From Candidatus Nitrotoga sp. LAW (GTDB taxonomy: Bacteria; Pseudomonadota; Gammaproteobacteria; Burkholderiales; Gallionellaceae): 64,000 bases of DNA. The stretch spans positions 62,001 through 126,000 of the forward strand of contig QFXI01000028.1 in the NCBI GenBank assembly GCA_003402315.1. The letters are read 5' to 3'. Shown piece after piece: positions 36,977-49,042 of the stretch. Both the position numbers and the translations under genes were made by a program. The notes under the pieces were generated by a model that saw nothing but the letters and a program-made list of their open reading frames with translations, searched no databases and was not told where the DNA came from. Positions within the stretch are counted from its first letter, which is position 1. Each line of letters opens with the position of its first letter.

Positions 36977-37663
36977 TCATGCTTTTTGAATCAGCTTGAT
37001 CACATCTGGCAGTGTGTCAATCACAGCATCCAGATCTAGTTTATCCACTGGCTCGCCATGATTGTAACCGTATGGTACGCAGACTATTGGACAACCGGCG
37101 GCCCGTGCCGCAACCGAGTCATTGAGTGAATCGCCGATCAGCAGCACTTGCTCCACCGGAACGCCAAAAAACTTTGCAGCGTGCAGTAACGGCAACGGGT
37201 GTGGCTTTTTTTCCGGAAGGCTGTCGCCGGACAGCACAATCTCGAAATAATGCGCAAGTCCTAAACCCTCAAGCAGAGGCTCGGTGTAGCGTTTTACCTT
37301 ATTGGTAATGCAGCCTAGGCGGAAACCCGCCGCTTGCATGGCATCCAGCCCGGCGATCACTCCATCAAACGGTTTACTCTGTAATAGCAGTTCCTTGTAA
37401 TGCTGTTCGAAAATCGGCAGCGCCTGCTCATATAGATTTGCATCCGGCTCGGCATGCATGTCACCGGTCAGCGCGCGTTTCACCAGCCAACTGACACCAT
37501 TGCCGATGTAACTTGTCAGCAAATCTTGCGATACGGCAGGACGACCCAGGTCACGTAACATGCGATTAGCGGAGGCCACTAGCTCAGGCGCAGTGTGAAG
37601 TAACGTGCCATCCAGATCGATGAGAATAGCGGAGATGCTCAGTGGGAAATGGGCGCGCAACAT
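36977..37663 (-). CDS. gph: phosphoglycolate phosphatase
   Basis: HAD-superfamily hydrolase that removes 2-phosphoglycolate. Motif I is LIDLDGTLLHTAPEL, the cap follows, then CITNKVKRYTEPLL with the motif III lysine region (KKPHPLPLL) and GDSLNDSVAARAAGC (motif IV). The length is 228 residues. The start codon shares one base with the rpe stop (TAATG at 37661-37665), so rpe and gph are coupled. Specificity for phosphoglycolate rests on the rpe-gph-trpE context shared with relatives. Confidence 0.92.
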   Translation of the reverse strand: MLRAHFPLSISAILIDLDGTLLHTAPELVASANRMLRDLGRPAVSQDLLTSYIGNGVSWLVKRALTGDMHAEPDANLYEQALPIFEQHYKELLLQSKPFDGVIAGLDAMQAAGFRLGCITNKVKRYTEPLLEGLGLAHYFEIVLSGDSLPEKKPHPLPLLHAAKFFGVPVEQVLLIGDSLNDSVAARAAGCPIVCVPYGYNHGEPVDKLDLDAVIDTLPDVIKLIQKA

Positions 37664-38346
37664 TATTTGCTTACTTTGGCTAGTTCGGCGCGCAAAGCGG
37701 CGATGATGGAATCATAGCGGTGCGGATCCGTGTTCTTGCCGGCACCATACACAGCGGAGCCAGCTACGAAGGTATCGCAACCCGCAGCGGCAATTTCCGC
37801 AATATTGCCGGTGTTCACACCGCCGTCGATTTCCAGCATGATGTCGCGTCCGCTTTCATTAATTTTTTGGCGCGCAGTGCGCAGTTTGTTTAGCGCGTCG
37901 GGGATAAATTTCTGGCCGCCGAAACCGGGGTTCACTGACATTATCAGGATCAGGTCAATTTTGTCCATAACATGGTCGAGATAGCTCAAGGGTGTGCCAG
38001 GATTGAATACCAGTCCGGCCTTGCAGCCGTTTTCTTTGATCAAGCTCAGAGTGCGGTCGATATGCTCGGACGCTTCCGGGTGAAAGGAGATAATGTTGGC
38101 GCCGGCTTTGGCGAAGTCTGGAATGATACGGTCCACTGGCTTAACCATCAGGTGTACGTCGATCTCTGCTTGGGTAACCGGACGAATGGCAGAACACACC
38201 AGCGGACCAATGGTCAGGTTGGGTACGTAATGGTTGTCCATCACGTCGAAGTGGATAATATCCGCGCCGGAGGCAATGACATTGGTAACCTCTTCACCGA
38301 GCTTGGCGAAATTGGCGGAGAGAATGCTAGGTGCAATTTTGTACAT
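37663..38346 (-). CDS. rpe: ribulose-phosphate 3-epimerase
   Basis: Interconverts ribulose 5-phosphate and xylulose 5-phosphate in the pentose phosphate and Calvin pathways. The TIM-barrel signature is complete: [34 protein letters not shown], the metal His in [19 protein letters not shown] and [12 protein letters not shown]. 227 residues. A 111-base gap separates it from the upstream pabB gene on the same strand. Confidence 0.96.
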   Translation of the reverse strand: MYKIAPSILSANFAKLGEEVTNVIASGADIIHFDVMDNHYVPNLTIGPLVCSAIRPVTQAEIDVHLMVKPVDRIIPDFAKAGANIISFHPEASEHIDRTLSLIKENGCKAGLVFNPGTPLSYLDHVMDKIDLILIMSVNPGFGGQKFIPDALNKLRTARQKINESGRDIMLEIDGGVNTGNIAEIAAAGCDTFVAGSAVYGAGKNTDPHRYDSIIAALRAELAKVSK

Positions 38347-38457
38347 GGCGACGCCTTTAACAAGTTTGAATTTGAAGCACGCATTCTACCCGAAACTTTC
38401 CCGATGAATAAATCCAACAGGTGCAGCTCACTGCTTTCCCAAAGTAAATGGCTAGCG

Positions 38458-39831
38458 TTATGCTTCCCGTTCATGTTCACCGCCATACTGTTGCAAGAGC
38501 TTCAGCATTGCCGCCGCTTTATCTAACGTCTCTTGGTATTCCGCATCTGCGTCGGAATCCGCTACGATCCCGCCACCTGCCCAAAAACGGATTTCGCCAT
38601 CGGCAAATACCAAAGTACGGATAGTGATGTTGCTATCCATGTTGCCATCGAAGCCGATATAACCAATCGCACCGCAATATATCCCGCGTTGATGTGGCTC
38701 CAATTGTTCGATGATCTGCATGGCGCGTTGTTTAGGCGCGCCCGTTACAGAGCCCCCGGGGAAGCAATCGCGTAACAATGCCAACGCATCGTGCCCCGCC
38801 GCAAGCTGACCCGTGACGGTACTTACCAGATGGTGTACTTGGGCAAAGCTTTCAACTCCGAATAGCTTGGGCACTTGCACTGAACCAGGTGTACAACTCT
38901 TGCCCAGGTCGTTACGCAGTAAATCAACAATCATTAAGTTCTCTGCGCGGTCTTTGTCGCTATGGCCTAGTTCTTGTGCCATCTTTGTATCCTCGTGCGG
39001 ATTGTTTAGACGTGGGCGCGTGCCTTTGATCGGATTGGTTTCGACGCGCCCCTGCTGTACTTGCAGAAATTGTTCGGGCGAGGCGCATAGAATTTGCGCG
39101 TGCGGAAAATTGAGAAAAGCCGAATAAGGTGCCGGGCTCAGGCGGCGCAATTCGAGATATGCTTGTAGAGAATTACCGGAAGCGCGTGCTGCATAGCGTT
39201 GCGCCAAATTGACTTGATAACAATCACCCGCGTGTAAGTAGCGTTGTATGGCATTAAAAGCGGATTTATACCTCGCGCGGGTAAAATTCGACTGAATGCG
39301 GCCATGCACCTTAAATTTTTCCTGGGGCGCGTTGCTGTTCTGTTGCAATCGCGCAAAGATTTGCGGCAGCACTTGCTCTGTTCCTTGTTCGCGTTGCTGC
39401 GATACCAGACGTGTCGTTTTTTCCTGATGGTCCAGCACAATCGCCCAGTCGTAGATGCCAACCATCATGTCCGGCAGATGTTCAGTTTCCTGTGCCTGTG
39501 TGGGTAAAGTAAACAGGCGGCGCGCCAGATCGTAACCCCAGTAGCCTAATGCGCCGCCCAAAAAGGGAATGCCCGGTATTGCTACGACAGGCGTACCCAA
39601 TTGCTGGCGCAAAAGTTCAAATGGATCACTGGCTGAACGCTGCACACCGGTTGCATTTGTAATTTCCGTGTAGGTGTCTTGTGTAACCAGCGTGGCGATG
39701 GGTTGTGCACATAGAATGTCGTAACGCCCCCGTCCACCGCTGTCCAGCCACACCGCCCAAGGCAAATCCGCGATGGCCGCGAAGTAGGCGGCGGCATTGG
39801 CAGCATAGGGAAGGGAAGCGCTATAAAGCAT
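38458..39831 (-). CDS. pabB: aminodeoxychorismate synthase component I
   Basis: Makes 4-amino-4-deoxychorismate for folate synthesis. It is a 457-residue chorismate-binding enzyme with GDCYQVNLAQRY, PAPYSAFLN, IKGTRPRLNN, AENLMIVDLLRNDLGKSC and GSVTGAPKQRAMQIIEQL. The IKGT lysine (PIKGTRP) separates PabB from TrpE, which has an IAGT motif there. It has no fused PabC lyase domain, unlike some betaproteobacterial proteins. It is the first gene of pabB-rpe-gph-trpE on the minus strand. Confidence 0.93.
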   Translation of the reverse strand: MLYSASLPYAANAAAYFAAIADLPWAVWLDSGGRGRYDILCAQPIATLVTQDTYTEITNATGVQRSASDPFELLRQQLGTPVVAIPGIPFLGGALGYWGYDLARRLFTLPTQAQETEHLPDMMVGIYDWAIVLDHQEKTTRLVSQQREQGTEQVLPQIFARLQQNSNAPQEKFKVHGRIQSNFTRARYKSAFNAIQRYLHAGDCYQVNLAQRYAARASGNSLQAYLELRRLSPAPYSAFLNFPHAQILCASPEQFLQVQQGRVETNPIKGTRPRLNNPHEDTKMAQELGHSDKDRAENLMIVDLLRNDLGKSCTPGSVQVPKLFGVESFAQVHHLVSTVTGQLAAGHDALALLRDCFPGGSVTGAPKQRAMQIIEQLEPHQRGIYCGAIGYIGFDGNMDSNITIRTLVFADGEIRFWAGGGIVADSDADAEYQETLDKAAAMLKLLQQYGGEHEREA

Positions 39832-40110
39832 CGGTGTGGGTGGATGAGGAGGAAGACTTAATCGCTCCGCAGTCTGCTCGATCAGCTCAAGTCCTGTATT
39901 GTGGGCTCAAGCTAGCAATTCGATTTATTAGGTAAGGGTGGATAGAGTGAGTTTGGATAAATAATGGGTGTATTTTTATACAACAGAATTACAGAGCGAA
40001 TAAATCAATTTTGCGCGACCTAATCCCCCTTTAAATTCTGACATTTTTATTCAGGTCGCTTATCTATTGCAGCTAAAGTTGCAAGTGCAAATAGCTGGGA
40101 ACTATGATGC

Positions 40111-40317
40111 CTAGGCTATTCCACGAATGAGAATTTCCAGCCCTACCTTTCCTTCACTGATTTCACGCAAGGCGATTACAGTGGGCTTATCTTTACATTC
40201 TGCCACTAGATAGCTGGCGCCATTGGCCAACTGGCGTGCGCGGTAGGCGGCAGCCAAGGTGAGTTCAAATCGGTTAGGGATGTTTACCAAACAGTCGTCT
40301 ATCGTTACACGAGCCAT
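40111..40317 (-). CDS. rpoZ: RNA polymerase omega subunit
   Basis: 68-residue subunit that stabilises the beta' subunit of RNA polymerase. The start [21 protein letters not shown] is typical, followed by [12 protein letters not shown] and [16 protein letters not shown]. Its first codons overlap the end of gmk by 13 bases, as in many proteobacteria. The spoT/relA gene that usually follows rpoZ is not here; a 279-base gap with no gene separates it from pabB. Confidence 0.95.
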   Translation of the reverse strand: MARVTIDDCLVNIPNRFELTLAAAYRARQLANGASYLVAECKDKPTVIALREISEGKVGLEILIRGIA

Positions 40318-40940
40318 AGTGTAGTGTCTCCTTTTTGCAGTTGATTAATTAAAGTTTGCTGGCGTGCGAGCTGTCTATCGCGGCGAAGTCCTGCGGCAAC
40401 GACGATGGCATTAAGCTGTTGTAAAGCAATGTCCAGATTGTCGTTAATGATAACATAATCAAACTCTACGACATGGGCGATGTCTTCTTTCGCGGCGCAC
40501 AAACGTTGTGCGATCACTTTGGCATCATCTTGTCCGCGCGCATGCAGGCGGTCTTGCAATGCTTGTAAAGAGGGGGGCAGGATGAAGATGCTGATGCAAT
40601 CCGGAAATGCGTGCCGTACTTGCGCCGCGCCCTGCCAATCAATTTCTAATAATATGTCACGTCCGCTCAAAACTTCAGCTTCAATCCAGGATTGCGAAGT
40701 GCCATAGAGGTTGCCATATACCTCAGCGCTTTCTAAAAAATCACCATGCTTGGCCATATTCAAGAAAGTTTCACGGCTCACAAAATGATAATCTTCCCCC
40801 TCGGTCTCGCTTGGGCGGGGCGCTCGGGTGGTGTAGGAAACAGAAATATCAACTTGTTGATTGCTGGACAGCAGCGCACGGACCAGGCTGGTTTTTCCTG
40901 CACCCGATGGTGCGCTGACGATGAAGAGATTTCCTGGCAT
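40305..40940 (-). CDS. gmk: guanylate kinase
   Basis: Phosphorylates GMP to GDP. P-loop [14 protein letters not shown]-binding [20 protein letters not shown] and [11 protein letters not shown] are present. I choose the start at 40940 ([13 protein letters not shown]), which gives 211 residues, the family length. In-frame ATGs at 40955 and 41078 would add 5 or 46 residues; the ribosome binding sites do not decide. The stop lies inside the start of rpoZ. Confidence 0.94.
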   Translation of the reverse strand: MPGNLFIVSAPSGAGKTSLVRALLSSNQQVDISVSYTTRAPRPSETEGEDYHFVSRETFLNMAKHGDFLESAEVYGNLYGTSQSWIEAEVLSGRDILLEIDWQGAAQVRHAFPDCISIFILPPSLQALQDRLHARGQDDAKVIAQRLCAAKEDIAHVVEFDYVIINDNLDIALQQLNAIVVAAGLRRDRQLARQQTLINQLQKGDTTLWLV

Positions 40941-41453
40941 ATTATGTATAGGCATCTTTAAAAAATGAGCAGCAATTTCAATACAAAACGCCACTGCAAA
41001 CCGCAATGTGATTTTATCATCAACTGGAGAGGGCTTCTGAAAATTCAATATTTTCCCAAATCCAAGCCATATAAACAATTTCGTACTACTTTAGTATGCC
41101 TGAGATGTGAGCCAAAAAATTTTGGTGAAGAGCGCGCTACGTAAACAAATGTTGGTGAATACGGATTTGAGAGATCCTTGATCATAATGTTGCATGGTGC
41201 AAACTAAATGGGGGCGCTAGCGTGTGACTCAGGGTGCTGTATCTTTATGACTTTTCTTTAGTGGAGATACACCGCTATCCAGCCTGAATTTCATATTCGA
41301 CTAGGTTCTAGGTTGCTGTTCGTCCCGAGACAAGGTAATATTTCCGCCCTTTCGCCTTGTATTTTTGCGGGCATAGATTGTATAAATAGCGCTGTGGCGA
41401 TATGTGTGTCGCCACTTTTTTTGGGGTTAGTGATTTTTAATGAGGAACAACGT
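40941..41453. other. divergent intergenic region gmk / gltB
   Basis: About 510 bases with no supported gene. The long frame that continues upstream of gltB has no ribosome binding site or family support. TTGCATGGTGCAA (41190-41202) is a small palindrome that could bind a regulator. Promoters for both genes must be here, but I cannot assign boxes with confidence. Confidence 0.4.
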
Positions 41454-44400
41454 GTGAGTCATTCTTCGTTGCCGGTCCAGCAGGGTTTGTATGACCCGCG
41501 CCATGAGCACGATGCTTGCGGAGTGGGCTTTGTGGCGCATATCAAGGGTAAGCAGAGCCATGACATGATCTGTCAAGGCCTACAGATACTCAAAAATCTT
41601 ACTCATCGCGGTGCGGTGGGCGCTGACCCCTTGGCGGGAGATGGTGCGGGTATTCTGATCCAGATTCCAGATACATTTTTGCGTAAATCGTGCGCTGCAC
41701 AGGGTATATCCCTGCCGGCAGCGGGCAAATACGGGGTAGGCATGTTGTTCCTGCCGCGCGACACGGCGGCACGTGCCGCCTGCGAGCAGGTGATTGCCGA
41801 CAAGATTGCTGCGGAAGGACAAATTTTGTTGGGCTGGCGTGATGTGCCGGTGGACAATAGTAGCTTGGGCGAGAGCGTTAAGGTGGTTGAGCCATTGGTA
41901 CGCCAAGTATTCATTGGATGCGGTTCGAATTGCGTGGATGTCGATAGCTTTGAGCGTAAGTTGTTTGTCATTCGCAAGATTGTAGAACACGCTGTGCGCG
42001 GCCTGCCCAATGAACAAGGACAAGGTTTCTATATACCGTCGTTTTCTGCGCGCACTATCGTATACAAGGGAATGTTGTTGGCCGATCAGGTCGGCGAGTA
42101 TTACCTTGATCTGCAAGATGAGAATATGGTGAGCGCATTGGCGCTGGTGCATCAACGTTTTTCTACCAATACTTTCCCCTCCTGGGATCTGGCGCATCCA
42201 TTCCACATGATTGCGCACAATGGTGAGATCAATACCTTGCGCGGTAACGTGAACTGGATGACAGCGCGTCATGCAGCGATGTCATCCAGCTTGCTGGGCG
42301 CAGATCTGGAAAAATTGTGGCCGTTAATTGTAGAAGGCCAATCTGATTCCGCCTGTTTTGATAATGCACTGGAACTGCTGGTGGCAGGCGGTTATTCGTT
42401 GCCGCACGCGATGATGCTGCTGATTCCTGAAGCGTGGGCAGGCAACCCATTGATGGATGAAGAGCGCCGCGCATTTTATGAATACCATGCTGCATTGATG
42501 GAACCCTGGGATGGCCCCGCTGCCGTGGCCTTCACGGATGGCCGTATGATCGGCGCGACGCTGGACCGCAACGGCTTGCGCCCGGCGCGCTATCTGATTA
42601 CAGATGATGATTTGGTGTTGATGGCATCTGAAATGGGTGTGCTGGATATTCCGCAAAACAAAATTGTGAAAAAGTGGCGACTACAGCCCGGCAAGATGTT
42701 CCTCATCGATTTGGAAGCCGGTCGTATTGTAGACGACACCGAATTAAAGCAGCAGCTCGCTACCGCAAAACCGTATCGCGAGTGGATCGAGAAGTCACGT
42801 TATTTCCTTGGCGACCTGCCAAATGTAGACGTAAAGAAAAACTTATTAGATACCAGTCTGCTGGATACCCAACAAGCATTTGGCTATTCGCAGGAAGACA
42901 TTAAATTCATTCTTGCGCCCATGGCTGCTGCGGGAGAAGAGGCAACTGGCTCTATGGGTAATGATGCCACCTTGCCTGTGCTGTCGGATAAAAACAAAGT
43001 TCTGTACAGCTATTTCAAGCAGCTTTTCGCCCAGGTGACTAATCCACCTATCGATCCGATCCGTGAAGAAATCGTCATGTCGCTTACTTCGTTTATTGGC
43101 CCAAAACCCAATTTGCTCGGTATCGACGAGACCAATCCGCCGCTGCGCCTTGAGGTGCATCAGCCTGTGCTATCTAATGAAGATTTGGCCAAGCTGCGCG
43201 ACATCAGCACATTAACTCAAGGGCGTTACAAGGCGCTGGTACTGGATATTACTTATCCTGCGGTACAGGGTGCGGCGGGTTGCGAAGGCGCGATCAAGGC
43301 GCTGAGTGCCGCAGCCGATCAGGCGGTGGCGGATGGTTACAACGTGCTGATTTTGTCCGACCGTGCGGTTTCAAGCAAACGCGTGGCGATTCCGGCTTTG
43401 CTGGCTTGTGCGGGCGTGCACCATCATTTGGTGCGCGAAGGGCTGCGCACCAGCACCGGACTGGTGGTGGACTCTGGTTCTGTGCGTGAAACCCATCATT
43501 TCGCACTGCTTGCCGGTTATGGCGCTGAGGCGATATGCCCGTGGCTGGCCTATGAGACTATTGCTGCCATGAGTGATTATTTACCTGCGGGTCTATCGAG
43601 CAAGGATGCAAATAAACGTTTCATTAAAGCAATAAACAAGGGGCTACTCAAGGTAATGTCCAAAATGGGCATCTCCACTTATCAGTCTTATTGCGGTGGG
43701 CAGATTTTCGAAGCAATCGGCCTGAACGCTGATTTTGTATCGCAGTATTTCACCGGCACGGCGACCCAGATCGAAGGCATTGGCTTACATGAGGTGGCGG
43801 AGGAAGCGATGCGCATTCATCAAGCCGCTTTCGGAAATGATCCGGTGTTGTCTAATGCGTTGGAAGCGGGAGGTGAATATGCCTACCGTGTGCGGGGTGA
43901 AGAGCATATGTGGACACCGGATGTCGTCGCCAAGCTGCAACATGCCACGCGTTCTAACAATGGGCAAGCGTATAAAGAATACGCGAAACTGATTAACGAC
44001 CAGACACAGCGCATGAAGACATTGCGCGGTTTGTTCGAGATCAAGCCCGCCGGCGCGCCCGTGCCGCTGGCAGAGGTTGAACCGGCAAAAGAAATCGTCA
44101 AACGTTTTGCTACGGGAGCAATGTCGCTTGGATCTATTTCCACCGAGGCACACACCGCTTTAGCCATCGCAATGAACCGTATCGGGGGGAAATCCAATAC
44201 GGGCGAAGGTGGCGAAGACCCGATGCGATTCAAATCAATTAAAGGTGGCGAGAAACTATCTGAAATTATAGGTAAAGGACGTATTGAAGCTGATCTGACT
44301 TTATTGTCAGGCGATTCATTGCGCTCCAAAATAAAACAAGTGGCCTCGGGTCGCTTTGGTGTAACAGCGGAATACTTGACGAGCGCCGATCAAATTCAAA

Positions 44401-46127
44401 TCAAGATGGCGCAGGGCGCAAAGCCGGGTGAAGGCGGCCAGTTGCCCGGCCACAAGGTGTCAGAATACATCGCTAAACTACGTTTCGCCATACCTGGTGT
44501 AGGGTTGATTTCACCGCCGCCGCATCACGATATTTATTCCATCGAAGACTTGGCACAGCTCATTCATGATCTGAAAAACGCCAATCCGCACGCCTCCATT
44601 TCGGTCAAGCTGGTGTCTGAAGTGGGTGTTGGCACGGTGGCGGCCGGTGTGGCCAAGGCCAAGGCGGATCATATAACGGTTGCCGGCCATGATGGCGGTA
44701 CGGGCGCCTCGCCGTTGTCTTCCATTAAGCATGCCGGCACCCCATGGGAACTCGGGCTGGCGGAAGCTCAGCAAACGTTGGTGTTAAACCGGTTGCGTGG
44801 ACGGATTGTTTTGCAGGTGGACGGCCAGTTGAAAACCGGGCGCGATGTGTTAATCGGTGCGTTACTCGGCGCGGATGAATTCGGTTTTGCCACAGCGCCA
44901 CTGGTAGTAGAGGGCTGCATCATGATGCGCAAATGCCATCTCAACACCTGTCCGGTGGGCGTGGCTACGCAAGACCCCGAGCTACGTAAGAAATTCACCG
45001 GTCAACCTGAACATGTGGTGAATTATTTCTTCTTCGTGGCTGAAGAAGTACGCGAATACATGGCGCAGATCGGTATCCGCAAATTCGATGATCTAATCGG
45101 TCGTAGTGAATTGCTTGACGCAAAGCATGTCATTGCACATTGGAAAGCCAAGGGTTTGGATTTCTCCAAAATTTTCCATCAGCCTGACGTACCGGTTAGC
45201 GTGGCGCGCCGCCATGCCGAAGAACAGGATCATGGACTGACTCAGGCCTTGGATCATCGGCTTATTGTAGAAGCCATGCCTGCGTTGGAAAACAAGCTAC
45301 CGGTAATAATAGAAGGCCACATTCGCAATGTTAACCGCACCGTCGGCGCAATGCTGTCGCATGAAGTGGCAAAGCGCTATGGTCAAACGGGATTGCCGAA
45401 CGATACGATTACGGTGAAATTACAAGGCACGGCCGGGCAGAGCTTCGGCGCGTTTCTTGCGCATGGCATTACCTTCGAGTTGTCTGGAGAAGGCAATGAC
45501 TATGTCGGCAAGGGATTGTGTGGCGGCCGCATCGTGGTGCTACCACCCAAGGAATGCAACATCGTGGCCGAGGAAAATATTATCGTTGGCAATACCGTAT
45601 TGTACGGTGCGACCAGTGGTGAATGCTATTTCCGAGGGGTGGCTGGCGAGCGTTTCGCGGTGCGCAATTCCGGCGCTATTGCGGTAGTGGAAGGTTTAGG
45701 CGACCACGGTTGCGAATATATGACCGGCGGGTTAGTGGTTGTGCTCGGTCAAACCGGGCGCAATTTTGCTGCAGGCATGTCCGGTGGCATTGCTTATGTA
45801 CTGGATGAGGATGGCGGCTTCGAACACCGTTGCAATTTGGCGATGGTGCAACTGGAACCGGTACCCGATGAGGCTGCTGCGAGCGACCTGGGTGAAGTCG
45901 AGACGCATGGCCGGGTGCATTTTAACCACCTCGGCAAGGCCGATGAACATGTGTTACACGACATGGTGAGTGCGCATCTGCGCTATACCAACAGTGTCCG
46001 TGCTCAGGCTATTCTAAATAATTGGGCGCACTACTTGCCAAAATTTGTCAAGGTTATGCCGACTGAATACCGCCGTGCTTTACAGGAAGTCGCGGCGGAA
46101 CAAACCAAGCAATTGGAGGCTGTATAA
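41454..46127 (+). CDS. gltB: glutamate synthase (NADPH) large subunit
   Basis: Transfers the amide of glutamine to 2-oxoglutarate, giving two glutamates. With GltD it completes the GS-GOGAT cycle together with glnA in this window. The start is GTG 41454, which has a GAGGAAC site 8 bases upstream and places the N-terminal nucleophile Cys22 ([11 protein letters not shown]) after a normal 21-residue propeptide. Domains in order: class II amidotransferase, central domain, FMN-binding synthase domain ([31 protein letters not shown]), the 3Fe-4S cluster region [15 protein letters not shown] and the GXGXG repeat domain at the C-terminus. 1557 residues. gltD follows without a gap. Confidence 0.96.
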   Translation: MSHSSLPVQQGLYDPRHEHDACGVGFVAHIKGKQSHDMICQGLQILKNLTHRGAVGADPLAGDGAGILIQIPDTFLRKSCAAQGISLPAAGKYGVGMLFLPRDTAARAACEQVIADKIAAEGQILLGWRDVPVDNSSLGESVKVVEPLVRQVFIGCGSNCVDVDSFERKLFVIRKIVEHAVRGLPNEQGQGFYIPSFSARTIVYKGMLLADQVGEYYLDLQDENMVSALALVHQRFSTNTFPSWDLAHPFHMIAHNGEINTLRGNVNWMTARHAAMSSSLLGADLEKLWPLIVEGQSDSACFDNALELLVAGGYSLPHAMMLLIPEAWAGNPLMDEERRAFYEYHAALMEPWDGPAAVAFTDGRMIGATLDRNGLRPARYLITDDDLVLMASEMGVLDIPQNKIVKKWRLQPGKMFLIDLEAGRIVDDTELKQQLATAKPYREWIEKSRYFLGDLPNVDVKKNLLDTSLLDTQQAFGYSQEDIKFILAPMAAAGEEATGSMGNDATLPVLSDKNKVLYSYFKQLFAQVTNPPIDPIREEIVMSLTSFIGPKPNLLGIDETNPPLRLEVHQPVLSNEDLAKLRDISTLTQGRYKALVLDITYPAVQGAAGCEGAIKALSAAADQAVADGYNVLILSDRAVSSKRVAIPALLACAGVHHHLVREGLRTSTGLVVDSGSVRETHHFALLAGYGAEAICPWLAYETIAAMSDYLPAGLSSKDANKRFIKAINKGLLKVMSKMGISTYQSYCGGQIFEAIGLNADFVSQYFTGTATQIEGIGLHEVAEEAMRIHQAAFGNDPVLSNALEAGGEYAYRVRGEEHMWTPDVVAKLQHATRSNNGQAYKEYAKLINDQTQRMKTLRGLFEIKPAGAPVPLAEVEPAKEIVKRFATGAMSLGSISTEAHTALAIAMNRIGGKSNTGEGGEDPMRFKSIKGGEKLSEIIGKGRIEADLTLLSGDSLRSKIKQVASGRFGVTAEYLTSADQIQIKMAQGAKPGEGGQLPGHKVSEYIAKLRFAIPGVGLISPPPHHDIYSIEDLAQLIHDLKNANPHASISVKLVSEVGVGTVAAGVAKAKADHITVAGHDGGTGASPLSSIKHAGTPWELGLAEAQQTLVLNRLRGRIVLQVDGQLKTGRDVLIGALLGADEFGFATAPLVVEGCIMMRKCHLNTCPVGVATQDPELRKKFTGQPEHVVNYFFFVAEEVREYMAQIGIRKFDDLIGRSELLDAKHVIAHWKAKGLDFSKIFHQPDVPVSVARRHAEEQDHGLTQALDHRLIVEAMPALENKLPVIIEGHIRNVNRTVGAMLSHEVAKRYGQTGLPNDTITVKLQGTAGQSFGAFLAHGITFELSGEGNDYVGKGLCGGRIVVLPPKECNIVAEENIIVGNTVLYGATSGECYFRGVAGERFAVRNSGAIAVVEGLGDHGCEYMTGGLVVVLGQTGRNFAAGMSGGIAYVLDEDGGFEHRCNLAMVQLEPVPDEAAASDLGEVETHGRVHFNHLGKADEHVLHDMVSAHLRYTNSVRAQAILNNWAHYLPKFVKVMPTEYRRALQEVAAEQTKQLEAV

Positions 46128-47555
46128 ATGGGTAAGATTACCGGATTTATGGAATTCCGCCGCTTAAGCGAGCACAGCTTGCCGGTCGCGGAACGCCTGA
46201 AAAACTATCAGGAATTCATCCCGCGTTTGACCGACCCGCAGGCTTCCGTGCAGGGTTCGCGCTGTATGGACTGTGGCATTCCATTTTGTACTACGGGCTG
46301 TCCGGTTAATAACATCATCCCGGACTGGAATGATTTGGTTTATCGTGGCAACTGGAAACAGGCGCTGGACGTCCTGCATTCCACTAACAATTTCCCAGAG
46401 TTTACTGGACGCATTTGCCCTGCACCATGTGAAGCGGCCTGCACATTGAACATCAATGACGATGCGGTAGGCATCAAATCAATCGAGCATGCCATTATCG
46501 ACAAAGGTTGGGAAGAAGGCTGGGTGGCGCCACAACCAGCACAGACCAAGACCGGCAAAAAAATTGCCGTGGTTGGCTCTGGCCCGGCAGGCTTGGCTTG
46601 TGCGCAACAATTAGCACGCGTCGGGCATGACGTGGTGGTATTCGAGAAAAATGACCGAATTGGTGGCCTTTTGCGTTATGGCATTCCCGACTTCAAACTC
46701 GAAAAGTCGCACATCGACCGTCGCATGGAACAGATGCGCGCTGAGGGTGTGGAATTCCGTGTCAAGCAGCATATCGGCGTGCAGGTGTCGGCACAAAAAT
46801 TGAAGGATGAGTTCGACGCCGTAGTATTAACGGGTGGGGCTGAACAGCCACGCGACTTGCCAGTACCAGGACGTGAGTTGCAGGGAGTACACTTTGCAAT
46901 GGAATTTTTGCCGCAACAGAATAGAATCGTGGCGGGAGACGTGGTACCCGATCAGATTAAAGCGACTGGCAAACATGTGGTGGTGATCGGCGGTGGCGAC
47001 ACAGGTTCTGACTGTGTCGGCACGTCCAACCGCCAAGGCGCGGCTTCGGTAACCCAGTTTGAGGTCATGCCGCGCCCGCCCGAACAAGAGAATAAGCCGC
47101 TAATTTGGCCATACTGGCCAATGAAGCTACGCACTTCCAGCTCTCATGATGAAGGCTGTCAGCGTGATTGGGCTGTGGCGACCAAAGAATTAACCGGCAA
47201 CAATGGCAAGGTCGAAAAATTGCGTGCCGTACGCGTCGAATGGAAAGACGGAAAGATGCAAGAAGTGCCGGGCAGCGAAATTGAGATGAAGGCCGATCTC
47301 GTGCTTTTGGCTATGGGCTTCGTCAGCCCGATGCAGCAAGTCCTGGAAGCGTTTGGCGTTGAAAAGGATGGCCGCGGCAATGCCAAGGCTGTCACTGAGG
47401 GAGCGGGCTATTATCAGACATCGGTGGATAAGGTTTTTGCTGCTGGTGATATGCGACGCGGCCAGTCACTAGTCGTGTGGGCAATACGCGAAGGCCGCCA
47501 GGCGGCACGTGCAGTGGATGAATATTTGATGGGTAGTTCCAGTTTGCCGCTCTAA
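46128..47555 (+). CDS. gltD: glutamate synthase (NADPH) small subunit
   Basis: Flavoprotein that passes electrons from NADPH to GltB. The N-terminal cysteine clusters ([25 protein letters not shown]) bind 4Fe-4S centres. The FAD site is [15 protein letters not shown] and the NADPH site is [14 protein letters not shown]. The end [21 protein letters not shown] is typical. 475 residues. It starts directly after the gltB stop (TAA then ATG), so the two are one operon. Confidence 0.96.
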   Translation: MGKITGFMEFRRLSEHSLPVAERLKNYQEFIPRLTDPQASVQGSRCMDCGIPFCTTGCPVNNIIPDWNDLVYRGNWKQALDVLHSTNNFPEFTGRICPAPCEAACTLNINDDAVGIKSIEHAIIDKGWEEGWVAPQPAQTKTGKKIAVVGSGPAGLACAQQLARVGHDVVVFEKNDRIGGLLRYGIPDFKLEKSHIDRRMEQMRAEGVEFRVKQHIGVQVSAQKLKDEFDAVVLTGGAEQPRDLPVPGRELQGVHFAMEFLPQQNRIVAGDVVPDQIKATGKHVVVIGGGDTGSDCVGTSNRQGAASVTQFEVMPRPPEQENKPLIWPYWPMKLRTSSSHDEGCQRDWAVATKELTGNNGKVEKLRAVRVEWKDGKMQEVPGSEIEMKADLVLLAMGFVSPMQQVLEAFGVEKDGRGNAKAVTEGAGYYQTSVDKVFAAGDMRRGQSLVVWAIREGRQAARAVDEYLMGSSSLPL

Positions 47556-47955
47556 ATTGAGTTGTCCATAATCAGGCGCTGAATGACGGGTTTCAATCAG
47601 CCCAGCTGCGCTGGCTTCTCTATAATAGCAGCTATTCCGGGGGGTCTACCCGGTACGCTCAGAGTATCGGTGCTATGGAATATGTGGTGCACTGCACCCG
47701 CGCTTGGGCACCCAAAAATCCTTCTCCATCTATGGGATGATGCACAACAAAATACCGTAGGGCATCCATTCATTTCAAGATATTGATGCTTGAAGACGAT
47801 ATTATCTTCCTGGCTTTTTGCATTTATCTGCTTCACCAATGATGTAGATCCTTTGCATAACCAAGTTACCTAGCTAAGCTCCCTGATAAGGGGAGTTTGG
47901 GAGGTCAGGGATAAAGCTGCTTAAATTTAGTCAATATAAATTAAAAGAGAACAAC
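47556..47955. other. gltD-hemE intergenic region with structured segment
   Basis: 400 bases with no supported protein gene. TATAAT occurs at 47621-47626. After it lie a hairpin CCGGG/CCCGG (47637-47653) and a 13-base palindrome GGTGCA-C-TGCACC (47686-47698). A small RNA is possible, but I do not recognise a known family, and no terminator with a T run is seen. hemE has an AAGAGAAC site before its ATG. Confidence 0.35.
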
Positions 47956-49020
47956 ATGAATTTCAAGTTAAAAAATGACACCTTCCTGCGTGCTTTGCTA
48001 CGTCAACCGACTGACTATACTCCCGTGTGGATGATGCGTCAGGCCGGACGATATCTGCCGGAATACTGTGCCACGCGTAAGCGCGCCGGCAGTTTTTTGG
48101 ATTTATGCAAAAGCCCCGACATGGCTACGGAAGTTACATTGCAACCGCTGGAGCGATTCCCTCTGGATGCTGCAATTCTGTTTTCCGACATTCTCACCAT
48201 ACCGGATGCGATGGGTCTTGGACTGTACTTTTCCGAAGGAGAAGGGCCCAAGTTTGAGCGCCCCTTGCGCGACGAGGCGGCTATCAAAGCGTTAAAGGTG
48301 CCAGACATTAACAAAGATCTGCGTTACGTCACCGATGCCGTGTCGCAAATTCGCAAAGCGCTAAATGGTAGCGTGCCATTAATTGGTTTTTCGGGCAGCC
48401 CGTGGACGTTATCTTGTTACATGGTGGAAGGCGGCGGCAGCGACGATTATGCACGCGTAAAAACGTTGATGTATAAAGAACCCAAGCTGATGCACCACAT
48501 TCTGGAAGTTACTGCACAAGCGGTAACACAATATCTTAACGCTCAGATTGAAGCAGGTGCACAGACTGTGATGATTTTTGATTCCTGGGGTGGCGTACTT
48601 TCGCATGCCGCTTACTATGAGTTTTCACTGCCTTACTTGCAGAAAATCGTGCAAGGGCTAAAGCGAGAATATGATGGCGTGAAAATTCCAGTGATTGTAT
48701 TTACCAAGGGTGGTGGGTTGTGGTTGGATAGTATTGCCGATATTGGCTGCGATGCGGTGGGGTTGGACTGGACCATGGACATTGGTGTAGCGCGACAAAA
48801 AGTGGGCCATAAGGTTGCACTGCAAGGTAACCTGGATCCAGCCGTGCTGTTTGCCACGCCGGAAGTTATCCGTGCCGAGACGGAACACGTGCTGGCTAGT
48901 TATGGCTATGGCAGCGGACATGTATTTAATCTGGGGCATGGTATTTCTCAATTCACCAACCCTGACCATGCTGCGGTGTTGGTACAAGCAGTCCATGAGT
49001 TAAGCCGCAAATATCATTAA
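47956..49020 (+). CDS. hemE: uroporphyrinogen decarboxylase
   Basis: Converts uroporphyrinogen III to coproporphyrinogen III in heme synthesis. The signatures [15 protein letters not shown] (residues 22-36) and [17 protein letters not shown] are present, with the catalytic Asp in the [14 protein letters not shown] stretch. The length of 354 residues is normal. It lies downstream of gltBD on the same strand, but far enough to have its own promoter. A DnaA-box cluster follows it. Confidence 0.97.
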   Translation: MNFKLKNDTFLRALLRQPTDYTPVWMMRQAGRYLPEYCATRKRAGSFLDLCKSPDMATEVTLQPLERFPLDAAILFSDILTIPDAMGLGLYFSEGEGPKFERPLRDEAAIKALKVPDINKDLRYVTDAVSQIRKALNGSVPLIGFSGSPWTLSCYMVEGGGSDDYARVKTLMYKEPKLMHHILEVTAQAVTQYLNAQIEAGAQTVMIFDSWGGVLSHAAYYEFSLPYLQKIVQGLKREYDGVKIPVIVFTKGGGLWLDSIADIGCDAVGLDWTMDIGVARQKVGHKVALQGNLDPAVLFATPEVIRAETEHVLASYGYGSGHVFNLGHGISQFTNPDHAAVLVQAVHELSRKYH

Positions 49021-49042
49021 AAATGCTTGACATTTTGCCTGG

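Noticed and set aside
41313-41453. N-terminal extension of gltB from an upstream ATG
   Set aside because: The GTG at 41454 has a good ribosome binding site and gives the usual short propeptide before the nucleophile cysteine.
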